Position numbers and translations under genes: made by a program
Assembly: GCA_947372165.1 (NCBI GenBank)
Contig: CANBSP010000007.1
Coordinates: 17,523 to 81,522 of the forward strand
From: Actinomycetota bacterium
GTDB taxonomy: Bacteria > Actinomycetota > Actinomycetes > Nanopelagicales > Nanopelagicaceae
Reading direction: 5' to 3'
Length of the DNA: 64,000 bases
The notes under the pieces: generated by a model
Seen by the model: only the letters and a program-made list of their open reading frames with translations
Database searches by the model: none
Told to the model about the DNA's origin: nothing
Shown: piece after piece, positions 33,580 to 41,771 of the stretch
How positions within the stretch are numbered: position 1 is the stretch's first letter
Layout of the letters: every line of letters begins with the position of its first letter

Positions 33580-35679
33580 GCTGTTTCAGCTCACGCTGCG
33601 ATCTCAGTCACGTCGTACTCGACTGACTACGCGTCAACTTCTGTCGCGCTTGGTCAGGATGCAGTACTCGTACTTCACCAGGACTTCCTTGCTTCTGCTG
33701 TGAATGACACACAGACACTCACAGTTGCAGTTACAGGAAACGTGTACGGCACAACACCAAACACAACCTGGCCTACAGTGTTCAAGGGTTCAGACACCGC
33801 AACCGTATCAGCGGGAACATCTGCTGAAAAGGCTCGCGGATACGCAGCCGATGCTGTTTACGGTGGATTCCCTTCCGCAGACATTACAGCTGGCAGCGTA
33901 AATGTGAATAACACACAGGTCGTCACAAACAACGCTTCTACCGTTATTACGGTGAAGAACTCTGCAGTTGCAGTAGGTCGCGTTCGTGGCTTTGAAAGAA
34001 TTGAATGGAAGCCAACAGCAGCGGGAACTTACTCTCTGAAGGTCACCTCTGATAGCACAGGCGATAGCCTCTGGTCATACACATGGACTTTCACAGTTGG
34101 ATCATCAACTCTTTCTGATGCCACTGCGAAGACAACCCTTGCTGGACAGACTCCAAGTGCTACATTCTCAAAGGCCGTCAATGGCTATAACAACTGTGGC
34201 ACTTACACAGGATGTCTTGTTGGGTCCACATATGCTCGCGCATTCTCTACTTTCCCAGCTGTAAACCACTCTGCTGTCGATGAGTCAGTGTATGCATCGA
34301 AGGCACTCAGCCTCAATGGAGCATCAATCCCGGCTGCGGCTATTGTCGGAGACGTAAACAGCACAGCCAGCACAGGTAACACTTATGATGCAATGAACGG
34401 CGCTTATGTATTTGCATCCATCAGTGGGCCTGGTTGGTTAACACTCTCTGACTACGGTTCATCTACAAATGCTCAAGGTCGTTCAGTCGTGACAAAGTTG
34501 GCGTTAACTTCAAATGACTACCAGCTCCTTGTTGGATCAGATGGAATCGCAGGCGTTGCAACAGTCACGATTTCTGCTGCAAATAGCTTGACAGCAACAC
34601 CTGTTGTGATCGCAACTAAGACTGTCACTTTCTATGACACACCAGGAAAGGCAAGCCTCACACGTCTTGCTTACTCAATAAACGGTGATGCCGGTGCTGC
34701 AGCTACAGCTGCATTCACACTAGGAATCACTGACCTTTCTGGTAACAAGGTGCCTTACACTCAGGCAGTTGGTCTCGGATTCTTCGCAAAGGTTGCATCG
34801 GATAATTCAACTATCCTTCCTGCTTCAACAACGTTGTCTTCTGCGACTGTAAGCCTTCAGCCTAAGGGTGCGTTGTATGGAACTGCGAATGTCACAGCAA
34901 CAGTGTCAAACGACACTGGTGGCGCTGCAGGTACAGCAACAGGACTTGATGCTTCTGGTTTCAAGGCCACTACATTCTCAACAACTGCGTCAGCAATCAC
35001 AGTTGCAAAGAATCAGGTTGCGAAGTTGGTAATCACTACTGACTCAAACGCCTACACACCAGGACAGGCAGGAGTAATCACCTTCTCTGCTACTGATGTA
35101 AATAATCTCCCTGTACCAGATGCTTTGAACCCAGGAGTTTCAACACTATCGACGATTGCAACTTCAGGAAGCCTTACAACAGGATTCTCTGCAATCACTT
35201 CAATTGGTGGTTTTGGATACTCTTGCCCAACATATGTTGCAGGAACTTCAGCAACTGATTGTGGTGCAGGTCTAAGCACTGTTAACTTCTACGCGCCAAT
35301 TGCAGAAGGAAACTTCACAGTTAACTTCACACTTGGAACTGGCTTCAGCACAGCCTTAGCTGCAACTGTAGCGAGCGTAACTTCAAGCGTAGCTCCTTCA
35401 GCCGCAACCAATGCAGCTCAGGCTGCTCAGGATGCTGCTAACGAGGCAACAGATGCTGCTAACGCTGCAACTGATGCTGCTAACAACGCTATGGATTCAG
35501 CAGATGCTGCACAGCAGGCTGCAATGGATGCTGGCGACAAGGCAGATGCTGCTCTTGCTGCAGTAACAGACTTGGCTTCAAAGGTCTCTGAGATCGCAGC
35601 TGCGGTCACAGCCCTTTCAAGCGTTGTCGCAAAGATCGCTGCAGCAGTTGCAAAGATCTCCAAGAAGGTAAAGGCTTAA
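33508..35679 (+). CDS. Large secreted surface-type protein A (cassette)
   Basis: 723 residues from the ATG with GAAAGGA five bases upstream. Signal peptide 1-29 (ending in AHA), then a long Ser/Thr/Ala-rich region with Ig-like strand patterns (about 30-630), including a membrane-near repeat VITTDSNAYTPGQ near 515-530, and finally an Ala-rich coiled coil (636-723) with repeated AATDAAN units and a basic end KISKKVKA. No enzyme motif, SLH or LPXTG sorting motif is visible. Signal peptide and coiled coil are nearly the same as in protein B at 36740, while the middle differs. A strong hairpin follows. An S-layer-like or filamentous surface protein is plausible; it is probably abundant. Confidence 0.8.
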   Translation: MSTKTSFKRIAAVAAVALTLGGFSAVSAHAAISVTSYSTDYASTSVALGQDAVLVLHQDFLASAVNDTQTLTVAVTGNVYGTTPNTTWPTVFKGSDTATVSAGTSAEKARGYAADAVYGGFPSADITAGSVNVNNTQVVTNNASTVITVKNSAVAVGRVRGFERIEWKPTAAGTYSLKVTSDSTGDSLWSYTWTFTVGSSTLSDATAKTTLAGQTPSATFSKAVNGYNNCGTYTGCLVGSTYARAFSTFPAVNHSAVDESVYASKALSLNGASIPAAAIVGDVNSTASTGNTYDAMNGAYVFASISGPGWLTLSDYGSSTNAQGRSVVTKLALTSNDYQLLVGSDGIAGVATVTISAANSLTATPVVIATKTVTFYDTPGKASLTRLAYSINGDAGAAATAAFTLGITDLSGNKVPYTQAVGLGFFAKVASDNSTILPASTTLSSATVSLQPKGALYGTANVTATVSNDTGGAAGTATGLDASGFKATTFSTTASAITVAKNQVAKLVITTDSNAYTPGQAGVITFSATDVNNLPVPDALNPGVSTLSTIATSGSLTTGFSAITSIGGFGYSCPTYVAGTSATDCGAGLSTVNFYAPIAEGNFTVNFTLGTGFSTALAATVASVTSSVAPSAATNAAQAAQDAANEATDAANAATDAANNAMDSADAAQQAAMDAGDKADAALAAVTDLASKVSEIAAAVTALSSVVAKIAAAVAKISKKVKA

Positions 35680-35696
35680 TTCGCAAGAATTAGCTA
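35413..35696 (+). repeat. 284-bp inverted repeat, C-terminal copy A
   Basis: Encodes the coiled-coil end of protein A plus 17 bases after the stop. It pairs with 36723..37006 in inverted orientation; by eye about nine of ten bases agree, including the AATTC...GAATTAGCTA just past the stops. Confidence 0.88.
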
Positions 35697-35710
35697 ACTG
35701 CTAAAAAGGA

Positions 35711-35742
35711 CTGGCCCCCTGTCGGTAAGGACAGGGGGCCAG
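35711..35742 (+). terminator. Strong terminator after protein A
   Basis: CTGGCCCCCTGTC (35711..35723) and GACAGGGGGCCAG (35730..35742) form a perfect 13-bp stem with a 6-base loop, followed by CTTCTTTATT. The strongest hairpin in the window. Confidence 0.85.
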
Positions 35743-35909
35743 CTTCTTTATTCTAGTTGACTAGTCATCACCTTTTTACTGTGAGGCGAATGAGAAGAAA
35801 CACCTACTCATAGATTTTCATGACTTCACCTGTCCATTCATGTTAATGAACAAAATTAGATTTCTTGAGAAAATTGATCCACTTCTTTCTTACCAAGGGA
35901 GTTTTACAG

Positions 35910-36659
35910 ATGGTTTTAGATGCTTTTGCGACGTCCCTATGGCCTCATCTCCCGGTGACCCATAAAACTCGTCGTAACTACTCGGGCGCTTATAGGAGGC
36001 ACCTTCATTCACCTCTTGGCAGGAAGCCCCTGGAAGAGATCACAAAGTTTGATCTCATTGAGGCGATGCAGGCTCTCTCTCCACAGACCAAGTATCAAAC
36101 TCTTATGGTGGCTCGCGTGCTATTCCGTGAAGCGCTGAACCGCGAACTCGTAGAGGACTCTCCGGCTGCACGAATTAAGGCCCCAAAGATCACCGTGGAC
36201 CCATCAAAGTTCCTCATCTGGGAAGACCTAAGGGAGATCGACTTCGGATCTCAGACCACTCGTATTCGCTTTCTAGCCCTTCATGGCCTTCGTTATGGAG
36301 AGGCTGCGGCACTGACAGAAGAAGATATCTACGATGGCCGTGTCCACATCACCAAATCAATTCATGGAAAAACAAAATCTGCGGCAGGTGTTCGAACGGT
36401 CCCACTTATGAGTGAATTCAAGCCCTTTGTGAAGTATCAGAACACGATTGCAGCACGTCTCAAGCCATATGGAGTCACTGTCCACTCACTGCGTAAGACC
36501 TACGCATACATGCTCAAGAGCGCGGATGTGCACGTCACTACAGCCTCAAAACTCATGGGGCATAGCAACCCATTGATCACCATGAAGATCTACACAGCGG
36601 TGCTTGATAACGAGATTGAAAAGTCAGGTACGGCTCTCAATAACTACATGGCTGGCTAA
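35910..36659 (+). CDS. Tyrosine recombinase inside the surface-protein cassette
   Basis: 249 residues from the ATG with AAGGGAG eight bases upstream (a TTG further up would add 15). The N-terminal core-binding domain (1-95) and the catalytic domain (100-245) are both present. Catalytic set: Arg128 (HGLRYGEA), Lys149 or Lys154 in the beta hairpin, His192 and Arg195 (HSLRKTY), His218 (LMGHSN) and the nucleophile Tyr228 (KIYTAV). It is complete, with no frameshift. No other phage, plasmid or transposon gene is nearby. It lies between two convergent paralogous surface genes whose outer ends carry inverted dyads, so it may catalyse inversion of the cassette. Confidence 0.88.
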   Translation: MVLDAFATSLWPHLPVTHKTRRNYSGAYRRHLHSPLGRKPLEEITKFDLIEAMQALSPQTKYQTLMVARVLFREALNRELVEDSPAARIKAPKITVDPSKFLIWEDLREIDFGSQTTRIRFLALHGLRYGEAAALTEEDIYDGRVHITKSIHGKTKSAAGVRTVPLMSEFKPFVKYQNTIAARLKPYGVTVHSLRKTYAYMLKSADVHVTTASKLMGHSNPLITMKIYTAVLDNEIEKSGTALNNYMAG

Positions 36660-36676
36660 ATACTTTATGAAAAGCC

Positions 36677-36708
36677 AGAAGGCCGGCCCCCTAAGGGACC
36701 GGCCTTCT
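36677..36708. terminator. Bidirectional terminator between recombinase and protein B
   Basis: AGAAGGCCGG (36677..36686) and CCGGCCTTCT (36699..36708), perfect 10-bp stem with 12-base loop, between the convergent recombinase and protein B genes (18 and 32 bp from the stops). Confidence 0.75.
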
Positions 36709-36722
36709 GTACTACCAGGGTT

Positions 36723-37006
36723 TAGCTAATTCTTTCGAATTATGCCTTTACCTTTGCAGAGATCTTTGCAACTGCTGCAGCGATCTTTGCGACTACAGCT
36801 GAAAGGCTAGTGATCTGTGTTGCGATCTCTGAGACCTTTGTAGCCAAGTCAGTGACAGCTGCGAGTGCAGCATCTGCCTTGTCGCCAGCATCCATTGCAG
36901 CCTGCTGTGCAGCATCTGCTGAATCCATGGCGTTGTTAGCAGCATCAGTTGCAGCGTTAGCAGCATCTGTTGCCTCGTTAGCAGCATCTTGTGCAGCCTG
37001 AGCTGC
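36723..37006 (-). repeat. 284-bp inverted repeat, C-terminal copy B
   Basis: Inverted partner of 35413..35696: the coiled-coil end of protein B with the bases after its stop codon. The two copies flank the recombinase gene, so homologous exchange between them would invert the recombinase alone. Confidence 0.88.
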
Positions 37007-38554
37007 GTCAAGTGAAGCGTTAGCTACAGCAACAGGTGTTGCTGTGATTGCTGCAGCGGTTCCGCCGGCAACAACTGCGTCAACAGCTGCTCCCTGAGTT
37101 GCGCTAAACACTACTGAACCTGAGATAGGAGCATAAGCAGTGAAAGTTGCAACACCCTTAACGAGTGTTACAGCAGCTGAAGCTGTGTATGTTGGGCTGT
37201 TAACCAAAACATCGCTGGTGATACCAGTTGATGAGAAGAGGTTGCGAGCACCATCAGCAACTGGACGGCCATTAGCATCTGTTGCAGTAACAGTAAGAGT
37301 GATCTTCTGTCCTGGAGCATATGTTGATGAGTCAGTTGTGATTGTGACTGTCTTTGCTGTTGTCAAAGTAACTTCTACTGGAACAACCAAAGTAACAGTT
37401 GCTGCTGTAGTTGAGTTAGTCAATGTGATGTTTGCTGTTCCAGCTGTAACGCCAGTAACAGTGATAACACCAGAAGTATCAGTTGCTGTAACAGTTGCAA
37501 CTGCTGTGTTTGAGCTTACTGCGTTAACAGTTCCCAATGTAGCAGCGTTTCCGTTTGCATCTAGACCTGTCACTGTAAGAGTAGAAGTTCCACCCTTAGC
37601 AATGTAGTTAGCAAATGTTGAAGCCTGTGTAGCAGCAAGTGCGTACTTAGCCAAAGAACCTGTGAAGGTAACTGTCTTTGTTGAAACAACTGCGCCACCG
37701 ATAGACACGGTAACTGTTGCTGTTCCTGAGCGACCGTCAGACCAGATTGTGAATGACTGAAGGCTTGCAGCAGTAGCTGTTGCTGATGGGCCACGGTTTG
37801 AACCTGTGTTTGAGTAAACATCCACAAGGCCTGCACCTGAAACTGCGACAGTTACAGCTGCTGGAGTTACCATCGCAGTTGTGGTGTCTGTTGTTGAGTA
37901 TTGGCGGACGTCAATGCGGGCTGAAGCTGCGCCTGCACCAACAGATGCTCCTGCTGCTGCAGTGATTGCCGCATCAGCTGTGATTTCAGATGAACCAGCA
38001 GCGCCGATGAAGGCTGTTGCGTGGTCTAGCTTCTGGGCTGAAGCAGTAACCGTCCATGTTGCCTTCTGGGTGCTATCAATTGTTGAGAAAACAACAATTG
38101 TGTATGAACCAGCGACATCAGGTGTGAACTTGAGGTTGTAGTAGTAGTTCACGCGTGTTGGTGAGCTTGGAGCTGTCACACCGAGTGTAGCAAGGTCATA
38201 ATAACCGAGGCTAGATGGGTAGGTTTCAGCGAAAGTTGCACCGGTTGTGTTGGTGTATGTGGTGCCAGTGTAGGCAGTAGCAATGGTTGCATTGTATGTA
38301 AGTGCTGATGTTGATGGCACTGCAGCAATAAATGCTGCTGCTGCGAGATCTGCACCATTTGTTGTTCCAACACCAGAGAGGTGTACAACAGCTGTGACAG
38401 GCACGCCAACTGAAGCAGTAGTTGGTGCGCTTACTAGCTCAACTGTAGGCAATTGGCCTGGAGCAGCATTCGCTGAAACTGATGAGAACCCACCAAGGGT
38501 GAGTGCTACAGCAGCTACAGCGGCGATGCGCTTAAAGCTTGTCTTTGTAGACAT
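36740..38554 (-). CDS. Large secreted surface-type protein B (cassette)
   Basis: 604 residues from the ATG with GAAAGGA upstream. Signal peptide 1-30 (GGFSSVSANA) is almost the same as in protein A. The middle (31-515) has Big2-like Ig repeats, for example TLTVTGLDANGNAATLG, VITVTGVTAGTANITL and VTITTDSSTYAPGQ, and differs strongly from A apart from the last module. The coiled coil (517-604) ends KISAKVKA, nearly identical to A. No anchoring motif was found. The gene follows the sigma-fusion gene on the same strand, 180 bp away, with candidate site B in between. It would be the form expressed with the sigma-side region in the present orientation. Confidence 0.8.
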   Translation of the reverse strand: MSTKTSFKRIAAVAAVALTLGGFSSVSANAAPGQLPTVELVSAPTTASVGVPVTAVVHLSGVGTTNGADLAAAAFIAAVPSTSALTYNATIATAYTGTTYTNTTGATFAETYPSSLGYYDLATLGVTAPSSPTRVNYYYNLKFTPDVAGSYTIVVFSTIDSTQKATWTVTASAQKLDHATAFIGAAGSSEITADAAITAAAGASVGAGAASARIDVRQYSTTDTTTAMVTPAAVTVAVSGAGLVDVYSNTGSNRGPSATATAASLQSFTIWSDGRSGTATVTVSIGGAVVSTKTVTFTGSLAKYALAATQASTFANYIAKGGTSTLTVTGLDANGNAATLGTVNAVSSNTAVATVTATDTSGVITVTGVTAGTANITLTNSTTAATVTLVVPVEVTLTTAKTVTITTDSSTYAPGQKITLTVTATDANGRPVADGARNLFSSTGITSDVLVNSPTYTASAAVTLVKGVATFTAYAPISGSVVFSATQGAAVDAVVAGGTAAAITATPVAVANASLDAAQAAQDAANEATDAANAATDAANNAMDSADAAQQAAMDAGDKADAALAAVTDLATKVSEIATQITSLSAVVAKIAAAVAKISAKVKA

Positions 38555-38635
38555 TATTTTCCTTTCAGAAAAAGTCGATTTGAAGAATTTCTTCATCTCG
38601 GCTTGGCCCTTTAACACCGACTCATAAGTCATGAG
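38483..38635 (-). repeat. 153-bp inverted repeat, copy B
   Basis: Inverted copy of 33427..33579 with one mismatch (CTT for CTC in the leucine codon of TLGG). It contains the leader, ribosome site and signal peptide of protein B. Confidence 0.9.
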
Positions 38636-38643
38636 ACGGTCTT
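38613..38643 (-). other. Candidate recombinase core site B
   Basis: On the minus strand: left arm AAGACCGTCTCAT, spacer GACTT, right arm ATGAGTCGGTGTT. Arms match as inverted repeats at 11 of 13 positions. Spacer and right arm equal those of site A; the left arm differs, as expected when each outer half-site keeps its own flank. Sites A and B are in inverted orientation 5.2 kb apart. Confidence 0.55.
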
Positions 38644-38653
38644 TTTGGACCAC

Positions 38654-38682
38654 GAGATGTGACGCACGTGCTGACACATCTC
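38654..38682. repeat. Inverted repeat outside site B
   Basis: GAGATGTG (38654..38661) and CACATCTC (38675..38682), 8-bp perfect arms around a 13-base centre that contains GCACGTGC, itself a perfect palindrome. It lies between the sigma-fusion stop and site B. It could be an operator, an accessory recombinase site or a hairpin ending the sigma transcript; none is proven. Confidence 0.6.
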
Positions 38683-38734
38683 TATTCCCTCGCAATATCC
38701 GGATTGCGCGGGAAACCTGTTGTTGGATCGACAT

Positions 38735-40135
38735 TTACTTCGATCCCTTGGTTGCGACCTGAATAGCCTGGGCCAAGATTTGTGTCTTGCCAGGGTTCAG
38801 AATCAAGCGGGTGGTGATAGAAGTCGGGGCAGAAGTCACGTCCACGCCTCGGCTTACGGGGATAATTATACCCGCCTCAGATAGCGAATCGATGTACATC
38901 ACGCTTGTTACGAGGTAGTTACCCTCGGGTAGACGTGTGATCTTCGTGCTCGTACCTGAAACTTTGAGTGGTACCCACGCCCCGTTAACGGAGACTGATG
39001 GGCTAGCCGTATATGTGGTGCCATCGCCTGTGACAGCGACCTTCTGGCTGAGCAGCACTGCAACAGCAGCGGCGTCATAGGTCATCGCTGGGGCGCTCAA
39101 GAGTGTGCCCTCATCGGTCAAAAGTGGAGCCGGAGTTCCGACGATGATCTTTCCGGCGTGACCCTGAAGATCAGTGGCGGTGAAGCCAGTTGGGAGGCCA
39201 TTTGAATCGAGGCCATAGAAAGCTAGTGGTGCGAGCTTGGCATCAACTTGCTTGACCAAGGCATCGGACTTGTTCTGCTCGGCTGTGGCGGTGGCAGACG
39301 GTGATGAGGCCGTTGCTGAGGCAGAGGCTGAAGCGGTTGGTGCAGCTGCTGGAAGCTCTTGTGAAGCAGATGGAGTGGCTGTGCCGACGTTGGTGACGGC
39401 GCTCTTGTTGCCAAATGAGCCAAAGCCAACGAATGCTGCCAAAAGGAGAACAAGCGAAAGGGCGACCTTGGAAGATTTCTTCGCAAGCTCGGCTGCCTTC
39501 TTATAAGAGGTAGAGAGAGCATCGAGTGCGGTAGCACCGGTCTCTTCATCGACAACCCACTCAGTCAAGACGCGGACAAATGAGGCGCGGGCGCGCTGGA
39601 CAACGTGGCGAACATTCGCTGGGGTTGTTCCGAGCTCGGCGGCGATCTCTTCGGTGGTGCGGCCTTCCATCTCCCACATGACGAGCGCAGTGCGCTGATC
39701 TGCAGAGAGACGAGAGAGTGCCTCGCGGATGATGCTGGCATCTTCTGCGGCGGCAATGGAGTCATCAAAGGCGATGTGGTTCTCGGCTGCGATCTCGTTG
39801 ATGCGCTCGACAGAGGTCTCGGAATCGATCGCTACCAAGTTAGGGCGTGAGCCGGTGGCGCGGATCTGGTTGAGGCAAAGGTTATTGACGGTGGTACGGA
39901 GGTAAGCGAGCGCACGATCACGGCTATCGAGCTCTGGGGCAGCCATGATGAACTTAAGGAAGGCTTCCTGGACGATTTCGACGGCATCTGACTCTGAACG
40001 CAAGATGCGGCGAGCCTGAGATGTGAGTGATGAGCGTTGTTCGGCGTAGAGCGCGGAGAGATCGGCAATAGACCACTCTGAAACAGGAGTTGGTGTTGCC
40101 CCCTGTGCAGGTGTCTGCTTCTTACGAAGTGCCAC
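38735..40135 (-). CDS. ECF-type sigma factor fused to membrane span and outer domain
   Basis: 466 residues. Sigma region 2 spans about 24-92 (EIVQEAFLKF, YLRTTVNNLCLNQIR) and region 4 about 136-190 (LSADQRTALVMWEMEGRTTEEIAAELGTT is the helix-turn-helix area). Then comes a linker with a basic stop (AELAKKSSK), one membrane span (223-241), an Ala/Ser/Thr/Pro-rich stalk (250-288) and an outer domain (about 290-466) that I do not recognise. No separate anti-sigma gene is seen, so the fusion may carry its own control. GTG start with GGCGGAG. It is directly upstream of the surface-protein cassette and could drive whichever cassette gene faces it. Confidence 0.8.
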   Translation of the reverse strand: MALRKKQTPAQGATPTPVSEWSIADLSALYAEQRSSLTSQARRILRSESDAVEIVQEAFLKFIMAAPELDSRDRALAYLRTTVNNLCLNQIRATGSRPNLVAIDSETSVERINEIAAENHIAFDDSIAAAEDASIIREALSRLSADQRTALVMWEMEGRTTEEIAAELGTTPANVRHVVQRARASFVRVLTEWVVDEETGATALDALSTSYKKAAELAKKSSKVALSLVLLLAAFVGFGSFGNKSAVTNVGTATPSASQELPAAAPTASASASATASSPSATATAEQNKSDALVKQVDAKLAPLAFYGLDSNGLPTGFTATDLQGHAGKIIVGTPAPLLTDEGTLLSAPAMTYDAAAVAVLLSQKVAVTGDGTTYTASPSVSVNGAWVPLKVSGTSTKITRLPEGNYLVTSVMYIDSLSEAGIIIPVSRGVDVTSAPTSITTRLILNPGKTQILAQAIQVATKGSK

Positions 40136-40330
40136 GATGATCTCCGCCTTATTACTCGAGTAGTGCTGGGTACCTGGGTCTTGCAGATGGATACGTCTAT
40201 CCCTCTACTAGTAAAGACACGGAAGTTGCCCAAATGTTGTCCTCGGAATGGCAAAAAGTGGCAGATTTTCGAAAATTCTTTCCAGATCCCCTCAAATCTG
40301 GGCGAAATGTCCGATATCCACCACTTTTAC

Positions 40331-40366
40331 TTGCTTGCCTTGCTTGCCTTGCTTGCCTTGCTTGCC
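40331..40366. repeat. Four tandem copies of a 9-bp unit
   Basis: TTGCTTGCC repeated four times without a mismatch, followed by related TTGCTTA words. Copy number is a candidate for slippage variation. Confidence 0.95.
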
Positions 40367-40496
40367 CACTTGCTTATTTATCCAGGTACTTGCTTATCCA
40401 GGGTCCCAACGCAGGGATGGCTTATTTATAGAGGTCGAGCCTTAAGGGAGGCTGAGAGCAGGTCGTGAATCAGGTGGAACTTTTGGCTGGCTCAGA

Positions 40497-40537
40497 CCTG
40501 GGTTCGTCCTGGGTTCGTCCTGGGTTCGTCCTGGGTT
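40497..40537. repeat. Tandem 11-bp repeats
   Basis: CCTGGGTTCGT three times, plus eight bases of a fourth copy. The 11-bp period is one helical turn, which would place a bound protein on one face of the DNA. Confidence 0.95.
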
Positions 40538-40557
40538 GGCTCTTGCTTAATTCTTGC

Positions 40558-41727
40558 TTAACCCTGTGAGCCGAAAAGTCCCTTGAGCCCTCTTTTACTC
40601 TTTGTGATCCGCACATCCCGCAAGAGCTGGGCCGATTGTTCGGGCTTGAGGTCCATGATGAAGGCACCGAAGGCGGACTCAGATCCAGCCAAGTACTTGA
40701 GCTTTCCGGGCGCCCTTCGAACCGAGGTGATCTGCCAATGCAGGCGCATCACATCGCGACCTTTGCGAACAGGTGCTTGATGCCATGCAGCGATGTATGC
40801 CATCTGAATTCCGAAGACACCATCGAGTCGATGTAAAACTTCTTTTGCGATTGAAGGATAAGTATCTGCTTCTTCATCGGCGAGATCGGCGAGATCGACA
40901 ACGGATCGCTTTGGTGCGACATGAATCTCGAAGGGATAACGCGCTGCAAATGGGACATAGGCGATCCAGAACTTATTTTCAGCAACGATCCGGACTTTCT
41001 CTTTGATCTCGCGCTTGATGATCTCATCGAGCAAGATCTTGCCGGTATCTTTATAGAACTTCTTTGCCGCGCGATACATCTTCTCGGTGCGTGGTGGCAA
41101 GAATGGATAGGCATAGATCTGACCATGTGGGTGGCTCAGTGTTACACCTACTTCTTCACCGCGGTTTTCAAAGGGTGCAATGTGGGCGATGTGCTTCTCT
41201 TGCGAGAGCTCACGCGTGCGATCGCGCCATGCTTCCATGACGATACGAATATGTTCTTCAGGTAGTTCGTGAAAAGAGGTGTCATGGTGATCGGTGAAAC
41301 AGATGACTTCTGCTTTGCCGGCAGCCTTACCAACCTTGGTCTTAATTCCAGCGATCTTAGGAAGAGAGAAATCTTCACCAGGATGAGCAAAGGATGGTGA
41401 ACGATTATCAAAGACAACAACTTGATACGAAGTATCTGCGATCTCGCTCTCTAAGCCAGGTTTTGTTGGACAGAGAGGACATAACTCTTTGGGTGGTAAG
41501 AAGACGCGACTCTGTCGATGCGCCGCAATCGCGGTCCATTCATTGGTGAGTGCATCAAGACGTAAGTCGGCAACCGGAGGGCGCTCTTCAAAGGGGCGTT
41601 GATCAATGGCGGCACGCGTTGAAGTCCCGCGATCACTGCGGTCGTAATAACGGATGGTCCGGCCATCTGCCATCGCCAGATCGGTCCGATGGATTGATGC
41701 AGAGAGTTCGCGTGGGCTATCACTCAT
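40558..41727 (-). CDS. galT: Galactose-1-phosphate uridylyltransferase
   Basis: 389 residues from the ATG at 41727, which has TAGAGT seven bases upstream; an upstream GTG would add three residues. The active-site HPHGQ has His199 and His201 (nucleophile) with Gln203, and a zinc-binding CPLC is at 83-86, as in the actinobacterial and E. coli enzymes. The C-terminal HWQITSVRRAPGKLKYLAGSE segment is the second HIT-like half. It converts galactose-1-phosphate and UDP-glucose to UDP-galactose and glucose-1-phosphate in the cytoplasm. No galK or galE is adjacent here. Transcribed alone, leaderless. Confidence 0.92.
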   Translation of the reverse strand: MSDSPRELSASIHRTDLAMADGRTIRYYDRSDRGTSTRAAIDQRPFEERPPVADLRLDALTNEWTAIAAHRQSRVFLPPKELCPLCPTKPGLESEIADTSYQVVVFDNRSPSFAHPGEDFSLPKIAGIKTKVGKAAGKAEVICFTDHHDTSFHELPEEHIRIVMEAWRDRTRELSQEKHIAHIAPFENRGEEVGVTLSHPHGQIYAYPFLPPRTEKMYRAAKKFYKDTGKILLDEIIKREIKEKVRIVAENKFWIAYVPFAARYPFEIHVAPKRSVVDLADLADEEADTYPSIAKEVLHRLDGVFGIQMAYIAAWHQAPVRKGRDVMRLHWQITSVRRAPGKLKYLAGSESAFGAFIMDLKPEQSAQLLRDVRITKSKRGLKGLFGSQG

Positions 41728-41740
41728 AGTGCGCACTCTA
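41728..41740 (-). promoter_or_regulatory. Leaderless -10 box of galT
   Basis: TAGAGT at 41735..41740, seven bases before the ATG at 41727. This places the start three codons after the longest possible GTG. Confidence 0.5.
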
Positions 41741-41771
41741 GCGGGTGATCAAAATAATGGGGTATCCCCTA

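Larger units (their letters stand above)
40136..40557. other. 422-bp intergenic region upstream of the sigma fusion
   Basis: No gene is supported here. It holds the presumed sigma-fusion promoter (TAATAA about 18 bases before the GTG, with GGCGGAG in between) and two blocks of short direct repeats. It is the longest gene-free stretch of the window. Confidence 0.7.

Noticed and set aside
35865..36659. Prophage or integrative element remnant
   Set aside because: The recombinase is the only such gene; its flanks are the inverted surface genes, and no tRNA, attachment duplication, replication or structural gene is present.
40331..40537. Possible CRISPR array
   Set aside because: The repeats are 9 and 11 bases, directly adjacent, with no spacers and no cas genes in the window.
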